DNA from: Calliopsis andreniformis
Taxonomy: Eukaryota > Arthropoda > Insecta > Hymenoptera > Andrenidae
DNA: 64,000 nt
Reading direction: 5' to 3'
Assembly: GCF_051401765.1 (NCBI RefSeq)
Contig: NW_027480534.1
Location: forward strand, 1,116,001 to 1,180,000
A program made the translations under genes and the position numbers. Shown here in pieces: positions 52,670 through 62,449 of this stretch (positions are counted from its first letter, which is position 1; each line of letters starts with the position of its first letter). Under the pieces are notes generated by a model that did no database searches, was not told the DNA's origin, and saw nothing but the letters and a program-made list of their open reading frames with translations.

Positions 52670-54395
52670 GACGATTGAGGATTCAGGATTGAGGATTGAG
52701 GATTGAGGATTGAAGATTGAGGATTGGGTATTGAGGATTGAAGAATGAGGATTGAGGATTGAGGATTGAGGATTCAGGGTTGAAGATTGAGTATTGAGGA
52801 TTGAAGATTGAGGATTGAGGATTGAGGATTGAGGTTTGAGGGTTGAGGATTGAGGATTGAGGATTGAGGATTGAGGATTGAGTATTGAAGATTGAGTATT
52901 GAGGATTGAAGGTTGAGGGTTGAGGATTGAGGTCTGAGGATTGAGGATTGAAGATTGAGGATTGGGGATTGAGGATTGACGATTGAGGATTAAGTATTGA
53001 GGATTGAGAATTGAGGATTGAGGATTGAAGATTGAGTATTGAGGATTGAAGATTGAGGATGGAGGATTGAGCATTGAGGATTGAGGACTGAGGAGTGACG
53101 ATTGGGTATTGAAGGTTGAGGATTGAGGATTGAGGATTGAGGATTGATTATTGAGGATTGAAGATTGAGGATTAGGGACTGAGGATTGAAGATTGAGGAT
53201 TGAGGACTGAGGATTGAGGATTGAAGATTGAGTATTGAGGATTGAAGATTGAGGATTGAGGATTGACGATTGAGGATTGAGCATTGATGCCTGAGGATTG
53301 AAGATTGAGGTTTTAGGATTGAGGGTTGTGGATTGAGGACGAGGACTGAGGGTTGAGTATTGATGTTTGAGGTCTGAGGACTGAGGATTGAGGATTGAGA
53401 ATTGAGGATTGAGGATTGAAGATTGAGTATTGAGGATTGAAGATTGAGGATTGAGGATTGAGGATTGAGAATTTAGGATTGAGGATTGAGGATTGAAGCT
53501 TGAGTATTGAGGATGGAGGATTGAGGATTGAGGATTGAGGATTGAGGACTGAAGATTGAGGATTGGAGCTTCAGGATTGACGATTGAGGATTGAGGATTG
53601 TGGATTGAGAATTGAGGATTGCGGATTGAAGGTTGAGTATTGAGGATTGAAGGTAGAGGATTGAGGATTGAGGATCGAAGATTGAGGACTGAGTGTTGAG
53701 GGTTGATTGATGAGAGTTGATGTGTGTGGATTGAGATTTGAAGATTGAAGATTTGGGATTGAGTGTTGAAAACTGTGAATTGAGGATGTTCTATTGAGGA
53801 TTGAGGATTGAGTGTTGACGGTTGAGGATTGAGGATTGAGGATGCAGGATTGAAGAGAGAGGACTGAGTGTTGAGGTTTGAGTGTTAAGAATTGATGTTT
53901 GAGGATTGAGATTTGACTATTGAATATTGTGGATTGTGTATTGAACCATGAGAATTCAGGATATTCTATTGAGTATTGAGAATTCAGGATTGATGGTTGA
54001 GTATTGAGGATTGATGGTTGAGGGTTGTGTGTTGAATATTGAGAATTGAGGATTGAGGATTGAGGATTGAGGATTGAGGATTGAGGATAGGTGATTGAGT
54101 ATTGATGACTGAGTGTTGAGGGTTGAGGATTGAGGACGAGGACTGACGGTTGAGGATTGAGATTTGAGGATTGGGGATTGAGGATTGAGGACTGAGGATT
54201 GAGGATTTTGGATTGAGCATTGAGGATTGAAGATTGAGGACTGGGGATTGAGGGTTGAAGTTTGAGGATTAAGGATTGAGGATTGGGGATTGAGGATCTA
54301 GGATTGGAGATCGATTATTGAGGATTGAAGGTTGAGGATTGAGTATTGAGGATTGAGAATTGAGAATTGAGGATGAGGACTGAGGGTTGAGGATT
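52670..54395 (+). repeat. HOR-V, copy 2
   Basis: Matches HOR-V copy 1 but has about 210 bp more open - strand text before 53284 and lacks 392 bp (56 heptamers) after about 53410. The diverged L1 is at 53769, the L4 landmark GAAGAGAGAGG near 53851, and the GAATTC sites at 53952 and 53980. The last part, 53818-54390, is repeated again at 59634-60205 (offset 5816). Confidence 0.77.
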
Positions 54396-56461
54396 GAGGA
54401 TTGAGGATTGAGGATTGAGGATTGAGGATGGAAGATTGAGGATTCGGTATTGAGGACTGAACATTGAGAATTGAGGATTGAGAATTGAGGATTGAGGATT
54501 GAAGATTGAGTATTGAGGATTGAGGATTGAGGATTGAGGATTGAATATTCAGTATTGAGGATTGAAGGTTGAGGATTGAGGATTGAGGACTGAGGACTGA
54601 GGATTGAGGACTGAGAATTGAGGATTGAGGATTGAGGATTGAAGATTGAGGATTGGCTATTGAGGAATGTAGAATAAGGGTTGAGGATTGAGGATTGAGG
54701 ATTGAGGATTGAAGACTGAGTATTCAGGATTGAAGATTGATGATTGAAGATTGAGGATTGAGGATTGAGGGTTGAGGATTGAGGACGAGGACTGAGGGTT
54801 AATTATTGATGTTTGAGGTCTGAGGACTGAGGATTGAGGGTCGAGAATTGAGGATTGAATGGAAAGGACTGAGTATTGAGGATTGATGGTTGAGGGTTGT
54901 GTGGTGAATATTGAGGATTGAGGATTGAGGATTGAGGATTGAGGATTGAGGATTGAAGATTGAGGATTGATGATTGAAGGTTGAAGATTGAGGATTGAGG
55001 ATTGAGGATTGGGGACAGAGTGTTGAGGGTTGAGTGATGAGAATTGATGTTTGTGGATAGAGATTTGAAGATTGCAGATTGAGTATTGAGTATTGAAAAC
55101 TGTGAATTGAGGATATTCTATTGAGGTCTGAGGATTGATAACTGATTTTTGAGGAATCAGGGCTGACGATTGAGGATTCAGGATTGAGGATTGAGAATTG
55201 AGGATTGAAAATTGAGGATTGGGTATTGATGATTGAAGATTGAGGATTGAGGATTGAGGGTTGTGGATTGAGGACGAGGACTGAGGTTTGAGTATTGATG
55301 TTTGAGGTCTGAGGATTGAGGATTGAGGATTGAGGATTGAGAATTGAGGATTGAGGACTCAGGATTGAGGATTGAATATTGAGTATTGAGGATTGAAGAC
55401 TGAGGATTGAGGATTGAGGATTGAGGATTGTGGATTGAGGATTGAGGATTGAGGATTGAAGATTGAGTATTGAGGATTGAAGATTGAGGATTGAGGATTG
55501 AGGATTGAGGATTGAGGATTGATGATTGAAGGTTGAGGATTGGGTACTGAGGATTGAATATTGAGGATTGAGGACTGAGGATTGAGGATTGAAGATTGAG
55601 TATTGAGGATTGATGATTGAGGATTGACGATTGAGGATTAAGGATTGAGGATTGAGGATTGAGGATTGAGGATTGAGGATTGAGGATTGAGGATTGAGGA
55701 TTGAGGATTGAAGATTGAGGATTCGGTATTGAGGATTGAAGAATGAGGATTGAGGATTGAGGATTGAGGATTGAGGGTTGAAGATTGAGTATTAAGGATT
55801 GAAGATTGAGGATTGAGGATTGAGGATCGAGGACTGAGGGTTGAGGATTGAGGATTGAAGATTGAGTATTGAGGATTGACGATTGAAGATTGAGTATTGA
55901 TGATTGAAAGTTGAAGATTGACGATTGAGGATTGAGGATTGAGGACTGAAGATTGAGGATTGGGGACTGAGAGTTGAGGGTTGAGTGATGAGAATTGATA
56001 TTTGTGGATTGAGATTTGAGGATTGCAGATTGAGTATTGAGGATTGAAGGTTGAGGATTGAGGATTGAGGATTGAGGATTGAGGATGAGGGCCGAGGGCT
56101 GAGGATTGAGGTTCAAGGACTGAGGACTGAGGGTTGAGGATTGAGAATTGAGGATTGAGGATTGAGGATTGATGATTGAAGATTGAGTACTGAGGATTGT
56201 AGATTGAGGATGGAAGATTCAGGATTCTGGATTGAGGACTGAGGAGTGACAATTGGGTATTGAAGGTTGAGGATTGAGGATTGAGGATTGAGGATTGAGG
56301 ATTGAGGATTGAGGATTGATGATTGAGGATTAGGGACTGAGGATTGAAGATTGAGGATTGAGGACTGAGGATTGAGGATTGAAGATTGAGTATTGAGGAT
56401 TCAAGATTGAGGATTGAGGATTCACGATTGAGGAATGAGCATTGATGACTGAGGATTGAGG
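54396..56461 (+). repeat. Less regular satellite between HOR-V and HOR-VI
   Basis: Heptamers continue, but matches to other blocks are short. 55009-55180 is an L1 copy (AAAACTGTGAA at 55096) of the type at 57268, 59236 and 61412. About 55700-56110 is a diverged relative of 22000-22390, with GGATTCGGTATTGAGG near 55719. 56210-56460 resembles 46210-46450. No gene or unique stretch. The segment gives an impression of older, less homogenised satellite. Confidence 0.65.
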
Positions 56462-58305
56462 AGTTTGGATTGAGCATCGAGGATTGAAGATTGAGGAGTG
56501 GGGATTGAGGGTTGAAGATTGAGGATTAAGGATTGAGTATTGGGGATTGAGGATCTAGGATTGGAGATTGATTATTGAGGGTTGAATGTTGAGGATTGAT
56601 GGTTGAGTATTGAGTATTGAGTGTTGAGGATTGAGGAGTGTGTATTGAATATTGAGGATTGATGATTGAGGATTGATGATTGAGAATTGAGGATTGAGGA
56701 TTGAGGATTGAATATTGAGTATTGAGGATTGAAGGTTGAGGATTGGGGATTGAGGATTGAGGATTGAGGATTGAGGATTGAAGATTGAGGATTGAAGATT
56801 GAGGATTTGGTACTGAGGATTGAAGATTCAGGATTGAGGATTGAGAATTGAGGATTGAGGGTTGAGGATTGAGGATAAGGGCTGAGTGTTGAGGATTGAG
56901 GATTGAGGATTGAAGATTGAGGATTGGGTATTGAGGATTGAACATTGAGGATTGAGGATTGAGGATTGAGGATTGAGGATTGAATATTGATGATTGATGA
57001 TTGAGGATTGAGGATTGTGTGTTGTGTATTGAGGACGAGGACTGAGGGTTGAGTATTGATGTTTGAGGTCTGAGGACTGAGGATTGAGGATTGAGGACTG
57101 AGGATGAGGGCTGAGGGTTGAGGATTGAAGATTGAGGATTGATGATTGAAGGTTGAAGATTGAGGATTGAGGATAGAGGATTGGGGACAGAGTGTTGAGG
57201 GTTGAGTGATGAGAATTGATGTTTGTGGATAGAGATTTGAAGATTTCAGATTGAGTATTGAGTATTGAAAACTGTGAATTGAGGATATTCTATTGAGGTC
57301 TGAGGATTGATAACTGATTTTTGAGGAATCAGGGCTGACGATTGAGGATTCAGGATTGAGGATTGAGGATTGAGGATTGAAAATTGAGGATTGGGTATTG
57401 AGGATTGAAGAATGAGGATTGAGGATTGAGGATTGAGGATTGAGGATTGAAGATTGAGTATTGAGGATTGAAGATTGAGTATTGAGGATTGAGGGTTGAG
57501 GGTTGAGGGTTGAGGATTGAGGATTGAGGATTGAGGATTGAGGATTGAGTATTGAAGATTGACTATTGAGGATTGAAGGTTGAGGGTTGAGGATTGAGGA
57601 CTGAGGATTGAGAATTGAGGATTGAGGGTTGAGGATTGAGGATTGAGGATTGAGGATTGAGAATTGAGAATTGAGGATAAGGACTGAGGGTTGAGGATTG
57701 AGGCTTGAGGAACGAGGATTGAGGATTGAGGATTGAGGACTGCGGAATGACGATTGAGTATTGAATATTGAGGATTGATGACTGAGGATCGAGGATTGAG
57801 GATTGAGGATTGAGGATTGAGGATTGAAGATTGAAGATTGAGTATTGAGTGTGGAAGGTTGAGGATTGAGGATTGAGGATCGAGGATGGAGGATTGATGA
57901 TTGAGTATTGATGATTGAAGATTGAGGATTGAGGATTGAGGGTTGTGGATTGAGGACGAGGACTGAGGTTTGAGTATTGATGTTTGAGGTCTGAGGATTG
58001 AGGATTGAGGATTGAGGATTGAGAATTGAGGATTGAGGATAGAAGATTGAGTATTGATAATTGAAGATTGAGGATTGAGGATAGAGGATCGAAGATTGAG
58101 GACTGAGTGTGGAGGGTTGAGTGATGAGGATTGATGTTTGTGGGTTGAGGTTTGAGGATTGAAGAATGGGGATTGAGTATTGAAAGCTGTGAATTGAGGA
58201 TATTCTATCGAGGATTGAGGATTGACAATTGATTTCTGAGGACTGAGGTCTGAAGATTGAGAATTCAGGATTGAGGATTCGGGATTGAGGTTTGAGGACT
58301 GAGGA
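56462..58305 (+). repeat. HOR-VI, copy 1
   Basis: Starts with GAGTTTGGATTGAGCATCG, which recurs at 60307. The match runs at offset 3845 to about 57080, then at 4144 from 57117 (GTTGAGGATTGAAG) to about 58305, because copy 2 has 299 bp more. L1 is at 57268, and a mutated L1 (GAAAGCTGTGAATTG) is near 58176. A run GGTTGAGGGTTGAGGGTTGAGG near 57490 is repeated near 59455 and 61645. Confidence 0.76.
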
Positions 58306-60306
58306 TTGAGGGTTGAGAATTGAGGATTGAGGATTGACGCTTGAGGATTGAGGGTTGAGGATGGAGGATTGAGGATTGAGAATTGAGGATTGTGGATTGA
58401 AGATTGAGTATTGAGTATTGAATATTGAGGATTGAGGATTGAGGATTGAGGATTGAGGACTGTCGAGTGACGATTGAGTATTGAAGATTGAGGATTGATG
58501 ACTGAGGATTGAGGATTGAGGATTGAGGATTGAGGATTGAGGATTGATGATTGAGGATGAGGGCTGAGGGTTGAGGATTGAGGTTTGAGTATTGAATCCT
58601 GAGAATTCATGATATTCTTTTGTGTATTGACAATTGAGGATTGATGGTTTAGGAATGAGGTCTGAAGATTGAGGATTCAGGATTGAGGATTCAGAATTGA
58701 GGTTTGAGGACTCAGGATTGAGGATTGAATATTGAGTATTGAGGATTGAAGACTGAGGATTGAGGATTGAGGATTGAGGATTGTGGATTGAGGATTGAGG
58801 ATTGAGGATTGAAGATTGAGTATTGAGGATTGAAGACTGAGTATGAGGGCTGATGGTTAATGATTGAGGTTTGGGTATTGAATCCTGAGAATTCAGGATA
58901 TTCTTATGAGTATTGGGAATTGAGGATTGATGGTTGAGGACTGAGGGCTGAAGGTTGAGGTTTCAGGATTGAGGATTCAGAATTGAGGTTTGAGGACTGA
59001 GGATTGAGGATTGAATATTGAGTATTGAGGATGAAGATTGAGGACTGAGGATTGAGGATTGAGGACTGAGGATGAGGGCTGAGGGTTGAGGATTGTGGAT
59101 TGAGGATTGAGGATTGAGGATTGAGGATTGAGGATTGAGGATTGAGGATTGGGGACAGAGTGTTGAGGGTTGAGTGATGAGAATTGATGTTTGTGGATAG
59201 AGATTTGAAGACTGCAGATTGAGTATTGAGTATTGAAAACTGTGAATTGAGGATATTCTATTGAGGTCTGAGGATTGATAACTGATTTTTGAGGAATCAG
59301 GGCTGACGATTGAGGATTCAGGATTGAGGATTGAGGATTGAGGATTGAAAATTGAGGACTGGGTATTGAGGATTGAAGAATGAGGATTGAGGATTGAGGA
59401 TTGAAGATTGAGTATTGAGGATTGAAGATTGAGTATTGAGGATTGAGGGTTGAGGGTTGAGGGTTGAGGATTGAGGATTGAGGATTGAGGATTGAGGATT
59501 GAGTATTGAAGATTGACTATTGAGGATTGAAGGTTGAGGGTTGAGGATTGAGGACTGAGGATTGAGAATTGAGGATTGAGGATTGAGGATTGAGGATTGA
59601 GGATTGAGAATTGAGAATTGAGGATAAGGACTGAGGGTTGAGGATTGAGGATTGAGGATGCAGGATTGAAGAGAGAGGACTGAGTGTTGAGGATTGAGTG
59701 TTAAGAATTGATGTTTGAGGATTGAGATTTGACTATTGAATATTGTGGATTGAGTATTGAACCATGAGAATTCAGGATATTCTATTGAGTATTGAGAATT
59801 CAGGATTGATGGTTGAGTATTGAGGATTGATGGTTGAGGGTTGTGTGTTGAATATTGAGAATTGAGGATTGAGGATTGAGGATTGAGGACTGAGGATTGA
59901 GGATAGATGATTGAGTATTGATGACTGAGTGTTGAGGGTTGAGGATTGAGGACGAGGACTGACGGTTGAGGATTGAGGTTTGAGAATTGAGGATTGACGA
60001 TTGAGGACTGAGGATTGAGGATTTTGGATTGAGCATTGAGGATTGATGTTTGAGGACTGGGGATTGAGGGTTGAAGTTTGAGGATTAAGGCCTGAGGATT
60101 GGGGATTGAGGATCTAGGATTGGAGATCGATTATTGAGGATTGAAGGTTGAGGATTGAGGATTGAGGATTGAGAACTGAGAATTGAGGATGAGGACTGAG
60201 GGTTGAGGATTGAGGATTGAGGAACGAGGATTGAGGATTGAGGATTGAGGACTGCGGATTGACGGTTGGGTATTGAATATTGAGGATTGATGACTGAGGA
60301 TTGAGG
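58306..60306 (+). repeat. HOR-VI internal repeats plus partial third copy of HOR-V
   Basis: 58845-59640 is repeated at 61021-61780 (offset 2176). 59090-59640 also matches 57117-57640 (offset 1968). L1 is at 59236. 59635-60205 is the third copy of the end of HOR-V (offset 5816 from 53818), with GAAGAGAGAGG near 59667 and GAATTC at 59768 and 59796. The region therefore interleaves two HOR types. No gene. Confidence 0.72.
58882..58899. repeat. Short perfect inverted repeat, 7-bp arms
   Basis: ATCCTGA (58882-58888), loop GAAT, TCAGGAT (58893-58899): the arms are perfect reverse complements, within a diverged L1. Inverted repeats are scarce in this array because the + strand has few C residues. 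The same structure occurs at 61058-61075. A related string at 58597-58612 has a broken right arm (TCATGAT). Confidence 0.75.
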
Positions 60307-62449
60307 AGTTTGGATTGAGCATCGAGGATTGAAGATTGAGGAGTGGGGATTGAGGGTTGAAGATTGAGGATTAAGGATTGAGTATTGGGGATTGAGGATC
60401 TAGGATTGGAGATTGATTATTGAGGGTTGAATGTTGAGGATTGATGGTTGAGTATTGAGTATTGAGTGTTGAGGATTGAGGAGTGTGTATTGAATATTGA
60501 GGATTGATGATTGAGGATTGATGATTGAGAATTGAGGATTGAGGATTGAGGATTGAATATTGAGTATTGAGGATTGAAGGTTGAGGATTGGGGATTGAGG
60601 ATTGAGGATTGAGGATTGAGGATTGAAGATTGAGGATTGAAGATTGAGGATTTGGTACTGAGGATTGAAGATTCAGGATTGAGGATTGAGAATTGAGGAT
60701 TGAGGGTTGAGGATTGAGGATAAGGGCTGAGTGTTGAGGATTGAGGATTGAGGATTGAAGATTGAGGATTGGGTATTGAGGATTGAACATTGAGGATTGA
60801 GGATTGAGGATTGAGGATTGAGGATTGAATATTGATGATTGATGATTGAGGATTGAGGATTGTGTGTTGTGTATTGAGGACGAGGACTGAGGGTTGAGTA
60901 TTGATGTTTGAGGTCTGAGGACTGAGGATTGAGGATTGAGAATTGAGGATTGAGGATTGAAGATTGAGTATTGAGGATTGAAGATTGAGGATTGAGGATT
61001 GAGGATTGAAGACTGAGGATGAGGGCTGATGGTTAATGATTGAGGTTTGGGTATTGAATCCTGAGAATTCAGGATATTCTTATGAGTATTGGGAATTGAG
61101 TATTGATGGTTGAGGACTGAGGGCTGAAGATTGAGGTTTCAGGATTGAGGATTCAGAATTGAGGTTTGAGGACTGAGGATTGAGGATTGAATATTGAGTA
61201 TTGAGGATGAAGATTGAGGACTGAGGATTGAGGATTGAGGACTGAGGATGAGGGCTGAGGGTTGAGGATTGAAGATTGAGGATTGATGATTGAAGGTTGA
61301 AGATTGAGGATTGAGGATTGAGGATTGGGGACAGAGTGTTGAGGGTTGAGTGATGAGAATTGATGTTTGTGGATAGAGATTTGAAGATTGCAGATTGAGT
61401 ATTGAGTATTGAAAACTGTGAATTGAGGATATTCTATTGAGGTCTGAGGATTGATAACTGATTTTTGAGGAATCAGGGCTGACGATTGAGGATTCAGGAT
61501 TGAGGATTGAGGATTGAGGATTGAAAATTGAGGATTGGGTATTGAGGATTGAAGAATGAGGATTGCGGATTGAGGATTGAGGATTGAGGATTGAAGATTG
61601 AGTATTGAGGATTGAAGATTGAGTATTGAGGATTGAGGGTTGAGGGTTGAGGGTTGAGGATTGAGGATTGAGGATTGAGGATTGAGGATTGAGTATTGAA
61701 GATTGACTATTGAGGATTGAAGGTTGAGGGTTGAGGATTGAGGACTGAGGATTGAGAATTGAGGATTGAGGGTTGAGGATTGAGGATTGAGGATTGAGGA
61801 TTGAGAATTGAGAATTGAGGATAAGGACTGAGGGTTGAGGATTGAGGCTTGAGGAACGAGGATTGAGGATTGAGGATTGAGGACTGCGGAATGACGATTG
61901 AGTATTGAATATTGAGGATTGATGACTGAGGATCGAGGATTGAGGATTGAGGATTGAGGATTGAGGATTGAAGATTGAAGATTGAGTACTGAGTGTGGAA
62001 GGTTGAGGATTGAGGATTGAGGATCGAGGATGGAGGATTGATGATTGAGTATTGATGATTGAAGATTGAGGATTGAGGATTGAGGGTTGTGGATTGAGGA
62101 CGAGGACTGAGGTTTGAGTATTGATGTTTGAGGTCTGAGGATTGAGGATTGAGGATTGAGGTTTGAGAATTGAGGACTGAGGATAGAAGATTGAGTATTG
62201 ATAATTGAAGATTGAGGATTGAGGATAGAGGATCGAAGATTGAGGACTGAGTGTTGAGGGTTGAGTGATGAGAATTGATGTTTGTGGATCGAGATTTGAA
62301 GAATGAAGAATGGGGATTGAGTATTGAAAACTGTGAATTGAGGATACTCTATTGAGGATTGAGGATTGACAATTGATTGTTGAGGACTGAGGGCTGAAGA
62401 TTGAGGATTCAGGATTGAGGATTCGGGATTGAGGTTTGAGGACTGAGGA
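60307..62449 (+). repeat. HOR-VI, copy 2
   Basis: Second copy of 56462-58305, with about 299 bp inserted near 60940-61240. The insert corresponds to the block at 58770-59060. L1 copies are at 61412 and 62327. Text stays close to copy 1, for example GAGTGTGGAAGG near 57848 and 61992. The match ends near 62449, where GACTGATGGTTGAG replaces GATTGAGGGTTGAG. Confidence 0.75.
61058..61075. repeat. Short perfect inverted repeat, second copy
   Basis: ATCCTGA (61058-61064), loop GAAT, TCAGGAT (61069-61075). Identical to 58882-58899 and displaced by 2176 bp, the local HOR-VI offset, so it was copied with its block and is not independent evidence of function. Confidence 0.75.
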
